The notes beneath the pieces are model-generated. The model saw only the letters and a list, made by a program, of their open reading frames with translations. It did no database searches and was not told the origin of the DNA. From positions 1 through 55,446 of the forward strand of contig CAZORL010000009.1 of NCBI GenBank assembly GCA_964582375.1: a DNA stretch of 55,446 nucleotides, written 5' to 3'. Made by a program: the position numbers and the translations under genes. This stretch comes from CAKSQF01 sp964582375. Lineage in GTDB: Bacteria > Bacillota > Clostridia > Oscillospirales > CAG-272. This document shows positions 7,152-16,475 of this stretch, in pieces (the stretch's first letter is position 1; every line of letters starts with the position of its first letter).

Positions 7152-8792
7152 TCATTTCTCAAAATAGTCATTTTCGTCAGTTATGTCAAAAGGTTCATCG
7201 GGCAGACAAAATTCATCGAGGTCACGGCAAAACAAGTCGGGCAAAGACTTCGGCGCGGGTCGCCGGTTTTTGACCGCATCATCCATTTCGTCGGCAAATC
7301 GGAGCATATCGTCGACCGACCTGTCTCTGCGACGCCTCTTTGCCTTTGAGATCATCACTCCGAGAATGACCAAGAAGACCAAGGCGATTGCAACGAAGGC
7401 AAAGGACGAAAACGCCGCAGATTCGACGACCCTCAGTGCAACATCCTTCCAAAAGGCGATCGAATAATAGTTCGGCTCATACGCGTTTATCTCAGAGAGA
7501 CGATCGGTGTCGGCACTTATAACGGTGCCACACTTTGTACAGGTCGACTGCCAAATTCCGCAACTTATGAGTGTGGCTTTTTTTATTGATGTCCACTCGC
7601 CGTATGCATGTCCGACAGGCTCTATATCCTCATAAACCCTGTATCCGCATCCGTCCGAGCATACGCCGCTCCTGACGCCATACTCGATGCATGTCGGCTC
7701 AAGCGTGACCGACCAAACGATCTGATAGTCAAGCTTTTTTGTAAAATTGCCGCGCATGGACAATGAGCAGGAGGAACATGTGTAAAGTGACCATCCTTCG
7801 CTGTCATGGGTAGGTTCGTAATTTTTTACCTGCCACATATGCTCAAGCGTCGGAATCGTTATTTGATACGACGTTCCGCAATACTCGCAAGAGTAGAGAT
7901 CAAAGCCTGTCTTTGCGCATGTCGCATTTTCGGTATATGTCTTATGGTAGCGATGGTTGCTGACGGGCGTGAATGAGTCCCGGAATGTTTTTCCGCACCT
8001 GTCGCATGAATAGGTCGTATATCCTTCGTTCGTGCATGTCGGAGCGGTCACCACTCCATCCGAATATGTATGTCCGACGGGCTCGCCGGTTGTTTTTGTT
8101 TCGCGCTCGCCGCAGACTCTGCACTCCCTCGTGATCGACCCCGACTCCGTGCAGGTCGGATCTTCACTTGATACCGTCTTCCAATTATGCTCTGTCTTAT
8201 CAACATATTTGGAGATATAAGTTATGCTGCACTCAGTACATCTGTATTCGGTGTATCCCTCAGAACTGCATGTCGGTTTGACGACCGTTTTATTGTAATT
8301 ATGAAAACAAGAGAGGATGAGAGTGCCTTTTTTCATTTGTGCGTCAACATCACTGCCGTCCGCACCTTTAATTCCTTCCGAACCGACAGACGCCCTTATG
8401 CTGTAATTTCCGAGTTCGGCACGATTGTCGAGAACGAATGTTGCCGTGGCGTAAACGCCGTTGCGAGTCATTGGTGCACCCGTTGAGGTGAGCGTGAAGA
8501 CTCTGCCGTTTACCGAGGCGGTGACATTTTCGTCATTGGTCAAAAAAGAAGGAAACGATATCGAATCAAGGCGCATGACCGAGCTGTCATAGGAGAGTTT
8601 TATCGATATGATCGACAATCCGGGATTGTCCGACAAAATGATCGAAACGGTAAATTTCTCGCCGCGGAGCGCCGTATTGTTATCATCTACCGTCACGGTG
8701 ACGGTGTTGTCGGCGTATGATGGCAGCGACAATCCGACAAGAGTGATCAGCGTGCAAACAACGCACAAAATGATCGTTTTTACAGATCTCAT
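7152..8792 (-). CDS. Membrane-anchored surface protein: cohesin-like domain plus seven cysteine-pair repeats
   Basis: The 546-residue protein begins with a signal peptide (1-27, ending PSYA). Residues 29-160 look like a cohesin-type beta-sandwich (TVTVDDNNTALRGEKFTV, then the LSYDSSVMRLDSI and GVYATATFVL strands), the fold that binds dockerins in cellulosomes. Residues 165-430 hold seven modules of about 39 residues, each with a C-x2-C pair (Cys185/188, 224/227, 263/266, 302/305, 339/342, 418/421; the sixth is Cys378-x3-382), usually preceded by a PTC turn ten residues earlier. A hydrophobic segment at 460-482 followed by KAKRRRR anchors it, leaving an acidic cytoplasmic tail of about 64 residues. 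It is first in an operon with the Spo0A-domain gene. Function unknown; dockerin binding is inference. Confidence 0.7.
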   Translation of the reverse strand: MRSVKTIILCVVCTLITLVGLSLPSYADNTVTVTVDDNNTALRGEKFTVSIILSDNPGLSIISIKLSYDSSVMRLDSISFPSFLTNDENVTASVNGRVFTLTSTGAPMTRNGVYATATFVLDNRAELGNYSIRASVGSEGIKGADGSDVDAQMKKGTLILSCFHNYNKTVVKPTCSSEGYTEYRCTECSITYISKYVDKTEHNWKTVSSEDPTCTESGSITRECRVCGERETKTTGEPVGHTYSDGVVTAPTCTNEGYTTYSCDRCGKTFRDSFTPVSNHRYHKTYTENATCAKTGFDLYSCEYCGTSYQITIPTLEHMWQVKNYEPTHDSEGWSLYTCSSCSLSMRGNFTKKLDYQIVWSVTLEPTCIEYGVRSGVCSDGCGYRVYEDIEPVGHAYGEWTSIKKATLISCGIWQSTCTKCGTVISADTDRLSEINAYEPNYYSIAFWKDVALRVVESAAFSSFAFVAIALVFLVILGVMISKAKRRRRDRSVDDMLRFADEMDDAVKNRRPAPKSLPDLFCRDLDEFCLPDEPFDITDENDYFEK

Positions 8793-8849
8793 AACAAAAT
8801 CCCCTCTTCAAGTTCGGGCGGCGATCGTCCGATCTGCCGTCCTCTATAT

Positions 8850-8877
8850 ATTATAAACATTTTCGGATTTTTTTCAA
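8850..8877 (-). promoter_or_regulatory. Promoter of the cohesin-like/Spo0A-domain operon
   Basis: On the minus strand TTGAAA (8877-8872), 16 bases, TATAAT (8855-8850). Transcription would start near 8843, about 50 bases before the ATG at 8792. No obvious 0A box (TTTGTCRAA) was found around it. The rest of the 262-base divergent region (to 9054) is A/T-rich and I could not place a convincing promoter for the plus-strand gene at 9055. Confidence 0.65.
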
Positions 8878-9054
8878 GGGGTTTTTGAGACTTTTGATAA
8901 AATGTCATAAAAATTTTTCAAAATACAGATCTTTACTAATGAAAAAGGCTTTTTGTAAAAAATATCCGAATATCTTTCCAAACTTCACACGAGGTTCACA
9001 TTTGGGGCGTAAAATGAAAGCAAAAAAGCTTACTGAAAGGAAAACAGATATATA

Positions 9055-10050
9055 ATGAAAAAAACATCTATCGGCGGGCAGGCACTCGTCGAAGGAATCA
9101 TGATGCGCGGACCCGAGAAAACGGCGATGGCTGTCAGAAATGCATCGGGAAATATCATCAAAGAAGAATGGACAAACAAGACGTCCGTACCAAAGATACT
9201 TCGTATTCCGATCATCAGAGGTATCTACGGAATGCTCTCCTCGCTCACTATCGGCTACAAATGCATGATGCGCTCTGCCGACATTGCGGTACAGGATATT
9301 TTGGAGGAAGAAAATGCCGCCGCAAAGGCAGATTCCGAAAACGCTGACGAATCGACGGTAACCGAGATCAAAACGGAAAAAGAGACTAAAAAATCAGAAA
9401 AAGACAAAGCAGAAAGTCCCATTTGGTTCACGATAACAATGGTCGTGTCGGTCGTTCTGGCATTTGCACTCATGATCGGTCTTTTCGTCCTCGCTCCGAC
9501 CTTTCTCGGGGGACTGATATTCAGCGATGCGGAAGGTTTTTGGGCAAGACTCGGCAGATCGGCTTTTGAGGGCGTGGTGAAGATCGTACTTCTCGTTCTC
9601 TACATGTGGGCAATATCCTTTATGAAGGACATTCGTCGAACATTCATGTATCACGGTGCAGAACACAAAACCATTTTTTGCTATGAAAACGGTCTTGAAC
9701 TGACAGTCGAAAACATCAGAGCACAGGGGCGTTTCCATCCGAGATGCGGAACATCATTTCTTATCTTAATGCTGATCGTCGGCATATTCATCGGCTTTTT
9801 CATTAACGTTGACAGTTGGCTTCTCCGATTTGCGATACGACTCGCTCTTCTTCCGTTGACGGTCGGCATCGGATACGAGCTGATAAAATTTGCGGGCAGG
9901 CACGACAACATACTGACGAGGATCATTTCAGCCCCCGGAGTGGCACTTCAACACATAACAGTTCTCGAGCCCGACGATGACATGATCGAGTGCGCTATCA
10001 CAGCAATGAGTGCGGTGATTCCCGAAAACCCCGACAAAGACAATTGGTAA
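9055..10050 (+). CDS. yqhQ: YqhQ family membrane protein (DUF1385)
   Basis: The 331-residue protein has the conserved DUF1385/YqhQ opening (GGQALVEGIMMRGP at 7-20) and the second signature YHGAEHKTIFCYE (about 200-212), followed by RFHPRCGTSF. It has hydrophobic segments near 125-160, 172-190, 235-255 and 260-280, so it is a polytopic membrane protein. The family is widespread in Bacillota, often near spore or translation genes, and its biochemical function is not established. The region around residues 85-120 is a lysine/glutamate-rich insertion. The ribosome binding site AAAGGA is about 14 bases from the ATG, rather far. The next gene starts 15 bases downstream. Confidence 0.85.
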   Translation: MKKTSIGGQALVEGIMMRGPEKTAMAVRNASGNIIKEEWTNKTSVPKILRIPIIRGIYGMLSSLTIGYKCMMRSADIAVQDILEEENAAAKADSENADESTVTEIKTEKETKKSEKDKAESPIWFTITMVVSVVLAFALMIGLFVLAPTFLGGLIFSDAEGFWARLGRSAFEGVVKIVLLVLYMWAISFMKDIRRTFMYHGAEHKTIFCYENGLELTVENIRAQGRFHPRCGTSFLILMLIVGIFIGFFINVDSWLLRFAIRLALLPLTVGIGYELIKFAGRHDNILTRIISAPGVALQHITVLEPDDDMIECAITAMSAVIPENPDKDNW

Positions 10051-10065
10051 AGAGAGAGAAATAAA

Positions 10066-11607
10066 ATGAAAAAGAAAGAAATTGTGAGAATGTTGATGCT
10101 CTTTCTGAGTTTTATCATCTTCGTTCCATTCTCTTTTTTCGTCTATTACGGCAACACTGCCCTCTACATGAAGGCATATTGTGACGGACAATACAGTGAT
10201 TTTCCGCTGATGCTCCTTTTCACGATCATTGCAGGTCTTGGTCTGTCGCTTATCGTACAGGTCATGCTTATCTTCTTTCTCCCCGACAGCAAGATCGAAA
10301 AGAGAAACAGGTTTCTTCGAATATCGGTAAGCGACAGTGCTTGTGTTTTTCATGTAGCAACATACATAATCTCGCTTTTATTTCTCCTGCTTTTAATACT
10401 TGGGCTTGCGTCCATGCCTATAATGATAGCCGTATATCTTCTTCTGCTTATTTGTGAGGCACTGACGATCTTTTTGCCCGGTCAAAGCGATGCTTACGCA
10501 CCATCAAACAGATCGGAAAAGAGTTCGGATGAAAAAACGCTCGACAGTTTTGTTGTATATCTTGACAAGCTTTCGTCAAAATGCGAAAGTCCTGCGATGA
10601 GAGATGCACTCGGTGAGCTTATCGCTACGCTGAAAACGATAGATCCGTCGCTCAGCCACGGTATGCAGGCACTTGAAACTGAGCTTAGTGCGAAATGCGT
10701 TTCGATCGAGGATGCGATATCAAAAAATGACGGAACAAAGATCACGGTGCTTACTCGTGAGCTTCACGACACATCCGACCGACTTGAAAAGAAGATATCC
10801 GCCGCGGTTATAACGCTGAAGGGTGACGATTTTTCAAGAAGAGATGACGAGATCGCCGAGGGTCTGATCGACGAGATCCTTGACGCATACGAGATCGATG
10901 AGGAGTGCGACATTGTTAACATTGGCACCGAGCTTTTTGACGATCTGCGTTTTATAAAAGCGAAAAGATTTGCCGAGAGCTCGTACTGCGAGACTCTTGA
11001 AAGATACGAAAGAGAAATCATCGAGAGAGCAAGAAAAAAAGACGAGGACGAAAAGCTAAAAAACAAAAAGTTCGAAAAGATCTTCTCAAGGTTCATTTAT
11101 GCGGGATATGTGTCAGCCGTGGTCGTTATTGCCGTCTGCTTTGTCATAACGGCATTTATCACAAGACCGGGTGGATTTTCGTTTAGCGAAAATGAGGATG
11201 GCACACTCACGCTTATCGGATACAATCCGCTCTACGGCGAAAGTGTTGTCATCCCGACAATTGTGAACGGTAAGGCGGTCACATCGATATCCACAAACGC
11301 CATTCGCGGTGACGGACGAATCGTTGAGATAATCATACCCGAAGGGGTAAAACGGATAGAGTACGAGGCTCTTCGCAGTCTGCCCTCTCTTACTGTGATA
11401 TCGTTGCCCGAAAGTATCGAGTACATCGGCAACTACGCTTTTTACAAAGACGATAGTCTTGTGATCTACTATGCGGGGAGCAAGGATGATTTCGAAAAGA
11501 TCGAGATCGGTGCAAACGGCAATGATTTTCTTTATTTGAACAAAGATCAAAAGATATTCTCGGACAATGTGATCAAATACGCAAAAGAATCATCAAAGAA
11601 AGACTGA
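10066..11607 (+). CDS. Membrane protein with C-terminal leucine-rich-repeat segment
   Basis: The 513-residue protein starts with four hydrophobic segments (about 8-28, 46-72, 97-113 and 115-137). A long charged cytoplasmic region of about 200 residues follows (rich in Lys, Glu, Asp; probably helical), then a fifth membrane segment at about 345-367. The tail at 375-490 contains BspA-type leucine-rich repeats: VVIPTIVNGKAVTSI, EIIIPEGVKRIEYEAL and VISLPESIEYIGNYAF, which form the ladder typical of surface LRR_5 proteins. With five segments and the N-terminus inside, the repeats would face outside. It shares a transcript with yqhQ (15-base gap, GAGAGA ribosome binding site) and ends at a strong terminator. 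Function not recognised. Confidence 0.6.
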   Translation: MKKKEIVRMLMLFLSFIIFVPFSFFVYYGNTALYMKAYCDGQYSDFPLMLLFTIIAGLGLSLIVQVMLIFFLPDSKIEKRNRFLRISVSDSACVFHVATYIISLLFLLLLILGLASMPIMIAVYLLLLICEALTIFLPGQSDAYAPSNRSEKSSDEKTLDSFVVYLDKLSSKCESPAMRDALGELIATLKTIDPSLSHGMQALETELSAKCVSIEDAISKNDGTKITVLTRELHDTSDRLEKKISAAVITLKGDDFSRRDDEIAEGLIDEILDAYEIDEECDIVNIGTELFDDLRFIKAKRFAESSYCETLERYEREIIERARKKDEDEKLKNKKFEKIFSRFIYAGYVSAVVVIAVCFVITAFITRPGGFSFSENEDGTLTLIGYNPLYGESVVIPTIVNGKAVTSISTNAIRGDGRIVEIIIPEGVKRIEYEALRSLPSLTVISLPESIEYIGNYAFYKDDSLVIYYAGSKDDFEKIEIGANGNDFLYLNKDQKIFSDNVIKYAKESSKKD

Positions 11608-11622
11608 TCTTCTTTTAAGCAG

Positions 11623-11668
11623 AGAAATGCGGCAGGCTGAATTGTGCCGCATTTCTTTCTTTTTTTCT
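11623..11668 (+). terminator. Terminator of the yqhQ-LRR operon
   Basis: AGAAATGCGGCA (11623-11634) pairs with TGCCGCATTTCT (11645-11656) around a ten-base loop and is followed by TTCTTTTTTT. A classic rho-independent terminator. Confidence 0.9.
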
Positions 11669-11677
11669 CGAATTTTA

Positions 11678-11706
11678 TTGACAAAAACCGCAAACTATGA
11701 TAAAAT
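11678..11706 (+). promoter_or_regulatory. Promoter for the isomerase-dehydrogenase-mutSL-tgt run
   Basis: TTGACA (11678-11683), 17 bases, TAAAAT (11701-11706). Transcription would start near 11713, giving a short leader. No terminator is visible on the plus strand until after tgt (19717), so this may drive an eight-kilobase transcript. Confidence 0.8.
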
Positions 11707-11741
11707 AAGGAGAGCGATATCATGGTTATGGGGGAACACTC

Positions 11742-12596
11742 ATGAAAGATCGAAAATATATTTTATCGGGTTTTGCCGATGAGGCATCGGCGGATATTGA
11801 CGGGCAGATAAGAGCGATGATCGAAAACGGTCTTTCCGCGCTTGAGATCCGCGGAGTCGGGGGCAAGAATGTGACCGAGCTTTCGGTGTCCGAATACAAG
11901 GGCATTGTCAGATCACTTAGCGATGCATCTCTTTATATCTCATCCATCGGATCGCCGATAGGCAAGATCGACATTTGCGATAACTTTGACCGCCATTTTG
12001 ACACATTCAAGAAGCTTGTTGACCTTGCCGACAGATCATCTGCAAAATACATGCGAATATTCAGCTTTTACGGAGTGGACAGCATCGAAAAAGAGATTGA
12101 GGTCTACAGACGACTGAATATTTTGTCGGACTACGCAAAAGGCTCGGGTGTCATTCTTTGCCACGAAAACGAAAAGGGGATCTTCGGCGAAACACCCGAA
12201 AAATGTCTTAAGATCTTTGACAATGTACAGGGCATTCGCGGCGTGTTTGACCCTGCCAATTTCGTTCAGTGCGGCGTTGATACCAAGGTTGCGTGGGATA
12301 TGCTCTCGGAGCACATTGAATATCTTCACATAAAGGATGCTCTTGCCGACAAGAGCGTTGTTCCTGCAGGCAAAGGGATCGGAAATCTTGAGTATGTGAT
12401 GAGACAATACAGCAAAACAGGCAAAAACATATACTCGCTTGAACCGCATCTTCGCATTTTTGAGGGTTTTGCAAAGCTCGAAAGAGAAAACGAGAAAGCG
12501 GATGAGCTTTCCGCATACACATTTGACAACGGAATGGATGCTTTTCGTGCATCGGCAAATGCCGCAAAAGAGATACTTAACAAGATCTATAGATAG
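11742..12596 (+). CDS. Sugar phosphate isomerase/epimerase (xylose isomerase-like TIM barrel)
   Basis: The 284-residue protein belongs to the AP-endonuclease-2/IolE-type TIM-barrel superfamily: opening LSGFADEASADIDGQI and GLSALEIRG, then ILCHENEKGIFGETPE with the metal-binding Glu near 147, DPANF near residue 173, and HIKDAL near 197. Members interconvert or epimerise sugars or inositol derivatives using a divalent metal. The next gene, a Gfo/Idh/MocA dehydrogenase, starts about 15 bases downstream; such pairs commonly form small carbohydrate catabolic units, with one oxidising a ring hydroxyl and the other isomerising the product. The specific sugar cannot be told. Confidence 0.8.
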   Translation: MKDRKYILSGFADEASADIDGQIRAMIENGLSALEIRGVGGKNVTELSVSEYKGIVRSLSDASLYISSIGSPIGKIDICDNFDRHFDTFKKLVDLADRSSAKYMRIFSFYGVDSIEKEIEVYRRLNILSDYAKGSGVILCHENEKGIFGETPEKCLKIFDNVQGIRGVFDPANFVQCGVDTKVAWDMLSEHIEYLHIKDALADKSVVPAGKGIGNLEYVMRQYSKTGKNIYSLEPHLRIFEGFAKLERENEKADELSAYTFDNGMDAFRASANAAKEILNKIYR

Positions 12597-12611
12597 ACCG
12601 AAAGGATGGAT

Positions 12612-13823
12612 ATGATCATGAAAAAGATAAAAACAGGAATAATCGGTGTCGGAAACATGGGAAGTGCTCACGCACGCATGTTCTCGGACGGCTCGTGCCC
12701 CGAGATAGAGCTTGTTGCTATATGCGACATCGATCAAAGAAGGATCGACGCAACTCTCGCCGCACTTTCCGATATATACGCCAAAAAGGGCGAGCCGATG
12801 CCGAAGATAGACACATACGAAAGTGCCGAGGAAATGCTCGACTCGGGATGCCTTGAGGCTGTCACGGTCGCAGTGCCACATTACGATCACCCGAAATATG
12901 TTATTGCGGCACTCGAGCGAGGCATACACGTTATATCCGAAAAGCCTGCCGGGGTTTATACAAAGCAGGTTCGTGAAATGATCAAGGCAGCGGACGCTCA
13001 TCCCGAGACAACATTTGCCATGATGTTCAATCAGCGCACAGATCATGTGTATCGCAAAATGAACGAGATCGTAAGATCGGGCAGGCTCGGACAGATGAAG
13101 CGTGTCAACTGGATAATAACGAATTGGTATCGTCCGCAGTGCTACTACGACAGCGGCAACTGGCGTGCCACATGGTCAGGCGAGGGCGGCGGCGTTCTGC
13201 TCAATCAGTGTCCGCATCAGCTTGATCTGCTCTGCTGGATATGCGGTCTGCCGAGTGTTGTTGATGCACATCTCCATTACGGCAAATGGCATGACATTGA
13301 GGTCGAGGATGATGTTACGGCATATCTCGAATTTGAAAACGGAGCGACAGGTGTTTTCATAACATCAACGGGAGATGCACCCGGCACAAACAGATTTGAG
13401 ATACTTTTTGACAAGGGGCGTCTCATTTGCGAGGACGGACGTCTCATTCTCGACGAGAACACGATCGCCGAGTCTGAGTTCAGGCTTGAAACCAAGATCC
13501 CCTTCTCTGCCCCCGAGCATAAGGTTACAGTTCCCGAGACAGACGGTCTCTCACCTCAGCATGTTGGTGTTTTTAACGCTTTTGCCGCTCATATTTTGAG
13601 AGGCGAGCCGCTTGTTGCCGACGGCAGAGAGGGCATAAACGGACTTACGCTCTCAAATGCGATGCATCTTTCGTCTTGGACGGGTTCTCCTGTAAAGATT
13701 CCGTTTGACGAAGATCTCTTTTATGATGAGCTTATGAAACGAGTAAAGACATCTCGCAGAAAAACTGCGACGATCGATCCGCTGACTGCCGACACATCGG
13801 GCAGCTACGGCGGCGCAAAATAA
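12612..13823 (+). CDS. Gfo/Idh/MocA family NAD(P)-dependent oxidoreductase
   Basis: The protein (about 403 residues) has the N-terminal Rossmann motif GIIGVGNMGSAHARMF and the family signature SEKPAGVYT (about residue 110), where the lysine of EKP is catalytic. The C-terminal half is the usual beta-sheet substrate domain (WSGEGGGVLLNQCPHQLDLL, with conserved Gly-Gly and the His of the QCPHQLD motif). The family oxidises sugars, inositols or amino sugars with NAD(P). Three closely spaced ATGs exist (12606, 12612, 12618); AAAGG at 12601-12605 best fits 12612. Coupled to the isomerase upstream, and 31 bases ahead of mutS. Confidence 0.85.
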   Translation: MIMKKIKTGIIGVGNMGSAHARMFSDGSCPEIELVAICDIDQRRIDATLAALSDIYAKKGEPMPKIDTYESAEEMLDSGCLEAVTVAVPHYDHPKYVIAALERGIHVISEKPAGVYTKQVREMIKAADAHPETTFAMMFNQRTDHVYRKMNEIVRSGRLGQMKRVNWIITNWYRPQCYYDSGNWRATWSGEGGGVLLNQCPHQLDLLCWICGLPSVVDAHLHYGKWHDIEVEDDVTAYLEFENGATGVFITSTGDAPGTNRFEILFDKGRLICEDGRLILDENTIAESEFRLETKIPFSAPEHKVTVPETDGLSPQHVGVFNAFAAHILRGEPLVADGREGINGLTLSNAMHLSSWTGSPVKIPFDEDLFYDELMKRVKTSRRKTATIDPLTADTSGSYGGAK

Positions 13824-13854
13824 AAAAAGGAAAAAGCAAAAGGGAGTAACGAAC

Positions 13855-16437
13855 ATGGCGATCTCACCGATGATGCAGCAATATCTCGACATAAAAAAAG
13901 AATATCCAAATGCTATACTATTTTTCAGACTCGGTGATTTTTACGAAATGTTTTTCGAAGACGCAAAGCTTGTGTCCCGTGAGCTTGATCTCACGCTGAC
14001 AGGCAAGCAGTGCGGCGAGACAGAGCGTGCCCCAATGTGCGGTGTTCCCTATCACAGCTCCGAGAGCTATATCGCAAAACTTATCGACAAGGGCTACAGT
14101 GTAGTCATTTGCGAGCAGGTTGAAGATCCCGCACTTGCAAAGGGTCTTGTAAAGCGCGATGTTGTAAGAGTGGTCACTCCCGGAACGGTCACCGACATGA
14201 CACAGCTCTCGGAGGGCAAAAACAATTATCTTGCATCGGTGTTTGTTGCCGAGCCGATTGCCGCCGTCTGCTTTTCTGACATTTCAACAGGCGAGATCCG
14301 CGCGACGGTCATTGACAATTTCAGATCGGCTCTTTTCAATGAACTCTCGGTATACAAGCCGAGGGAGATCGTAACAAACATTGACACATCAAAGGATGAG
14401 CAGTTCAGATCATTTTTGCAAAACAAGCTATCGGCGGTGATAAAGGATAATCAAAAAGAGCGATTTATTCCGTCAATCTGCCGTGACGCCCTCACCGAGA
14501 AGCTCAAAATGCAGAATTATGTTCTTAATACATTACAGACAGAGCTTATCACCGCGACAGGTGCGCTGGTCGGATATATCGCGGAAACGCAAAAGATCGA
14601 TCTGTCCTACTTAAAAGCACCGATTTTCTACGACTGCGGTCAGTACATGGAGATCGACAGTTCGACCAGACGTTCGCTCGAGCTTTGCGAATCGATGAGG
14701 ACGGGAGAAAAACGCGGCTCTCTTCTTTGGGTGCTTGACAAAACGCGAACATCAGTGGGCGCAAGAATGCTCAGATCATGGATCGAGCAACCGCAAATGA
14801 GCACATCGGTCATATACAGACGACAAAAGGCTGTTGAGGAGCTTGTCAGCGAATACATTCTCCGCGACGGATTTTCGGAAACTCTTAAGGGTATGCTCGA
14901 TCTGGAGCGACTTATGACAAAGGTCATTTACGGAAGTGCGAATGCCAAGGATCTGCGCGGAATAGCCAATACCGTTTCGGTATTTCCCGAGATCTCGCGA
15001 CTTCTCGGCTGCTGCAAAAACGACCGCATGGCAACGCTTTTCAACGAATTTGACAAGCTTGGTGATCTGTACAAATTACTTGACGATTCGATCGTAGACG
15101 ATCCTCCGTTCTCGGTCAGAGAGGGCGGATTCATCAAAAGCGGTGTTAATCGCGAACTTGACCGTCTGCGTGATGTTCTCTCGAACAGCAAAAAGTATCT
15201 TGATGAGATCGAGGCGCGTGAGAGAGCGGCACACAACATCAAGAACATGAAGATCGGGCACAACAGGGTCTTTGGATACTATATCGAAGTGTCAAAGACA
15301 TCTCTTCCCGACGTGCCGAAGGAATGGATACGCAAGCAGACATTAACGACCGGCGAGCGTTACATAACCGAAGAGCTCAAAACGCTTGAGGGTACGATAC
15401 TCGGAGCATCTGACAAGATCTGCGCGATCGAGTACGATATTTTCACGAAGATCAAAGAACAGCTCACAGAGAACATAAAACGCATACAGAAATGCGCCGA
15501 GATCATCGCCGAGATCGACATATATCAGTCACTTGCAAATGTCGCCGTGCGAAATTCATATGTTTGCCCCGAGGTAGATATCGGATACGTGACCGAAATT
15601 AAAGACGGGCGTCATCCGGTCGTCGAAATGCTGACAGGTGACTCGTTTGTTCCAAATGACACAGTCCTCGACATCGAGCGCAATCGACTTTTGATGATAA
15701 CCGGTCCCAACATGGCAGGAAAATCGACCTACATGCGGCAGGTTGCCTTAATAACCATAATGGCACAGATCGGAAGTTTCGTCCCCGCATCATATGCGAG
15801 AGTCGGCATCGTTGACAAATTATTCACGCGTGTCGGTGCATCCGACGATCTTGCGTCGGGGCAATCGACCTTCATGCTTGAAATGACCGAGGTCGCATAT
15901 ATTCTCAAAAATGCCACGCAAAGGTCGCTTATCATATTTGACGAGGTCGGCAGAGGGACATCGACCTTTGACGGCATGTCGATCGCGCGCGCTGTCGCCG
16001 AATACAGCGCAGGGGGAAAGCTCGGCGCACGAGTGCTGTTTGCAACTCATTATCACGAGCTCACCGAGCTTGAGTCAACCTGCGAGGGTGTTGTCAACTA
16101 TCACATTGCCGCAAAGAAAAAAGGTGACGGGGTCGTATTTTTACGAAAGATCATTCGCGGAGCGGCGGATGACAGCTACGGAATTGAGGTAGCGGCGCTT
16201 GCGGGTGTTCCGAAAGAAATACTGCGGCGCGCCAAGGAGATTCTCTCAAAGCTTGAAGAACAGGCGGCATCTCCGATCGAAAGACCGCAGAAAAAGAAAG
16301 ACGAGCTTGAAACGATAACCTTCGAGGATCAGATCTCAACAGAGATCAAGGACAGGATAAAAATGCTCGATGTAAACACACTGACCCCGATAGAGGCACT
16401 GAATCTTATTTGGGATCTTAAAAAATTGCTTGACTGA
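13855..16437 (+). CDS. mutS: DNA mismatch repair protein MutS
   Basis: MutS recognises mismatches and starts methyl-independent mismatch repair with MutL. The 860-residue protein has the mismatch-binding N-terminus (FFRLGDFYEMF near residue 24, with the Phe-x-Glu that wedges into the mispair), connector and lever regions, and the C-terminal ATPase: Walker A GPNMAGKST at about 617-625, DEVGRGTST at about 695, and FATHYHEL near 730. GGGAG lies eight bases before the ATG. mutL follows 38 bases after the stop. Full length; no oddity seen. Confidence 0.97.
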   Translation: MAISPMMQQYLDIKKEYPNAILFFRLGDFYEMFFEDAKLVSRELDLTLTGKQCGETERAPMCGVPYHSSESYIAKLIDKGYSVVICEQVEDPALAKGLVKRDVVRVVTPGTVTDMTQLSEGKNNYLASVFVAEPIAAVCFSDISTGEIRATVIDNFRSALFNELSVYKPREIVTNIDTSKDEQFRSFLQNKLSAVIKDNQKERFIPSICRDALTEKLKMQNYVLNTLQTELITATGALVGYIAETQKIDLSYLKAPIFYDCGQYMEIDSSTRRSLELCESMRTGEKRGSLLWVLDKTRTSVGARMLRSWIEQPQMSTSVIYRRQKAVEELVSEYILRDGFSETLKGMLDLERLMTKVIYGSANAKDLRGIANTVSVFPEISRLLGCCKNDRMATLFNEFDKLGDLYKLLDDSIVDDPPFSVREGGFIKSGVNRELDRLRDVLSNSKKYLDEIEARERAAHNIKNMKIGHNRVFGYYIEVSKTSLPDVPKEWIRKQTLTTGERYITEELKTLEGTILGASDKICAIEYDIFTKIKEQLTENIKRIQKCAEIIAEIDIYQSLANVAVRNSYVCPEVDIGYVTEIKDGRHPVVEMLTGDSFVPNDTVLDIERNRLLMITGPNMAGKSTYMRQVALITIMAQIGSFVPASYARVGIVDKLFTRVGASDDLASGQSTFMLEMTEVAYILKNATQRSLIIFDEVGRGTSTFDGMSIARAVAEYSAGGKLGARVLFATHYHELTELESTCEGVVNYHIAAKKKGDGVVFLRKIIRGAADDSYGIEVAALAGVPKEILRRAKEILSKLEEQAASPIERPQKKKDELETITFEDQISTEIKDRIKMLDVNTLTPIEALNLIWDLKKLLD

Positions 16438-16475
16438 TCAAAAAGCGAATAAAATTGCAAAAAGGAGGGATCGTC

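Noticed and set aside
8053..8290. DNA tandem repeats or CRISPR-like array in the cysteine-repeat region
   Set aside because: The periodicity is in the protein (39 residues), with divergent codons; there are no conserved repeats or spacers at DNA level.
12036..13046. Minus-strand open frame of about 336 codons
   Set aside because: It covers two well-supported plus-strand genes across their junction; Cys/His-rich translation typical of antisense noise.
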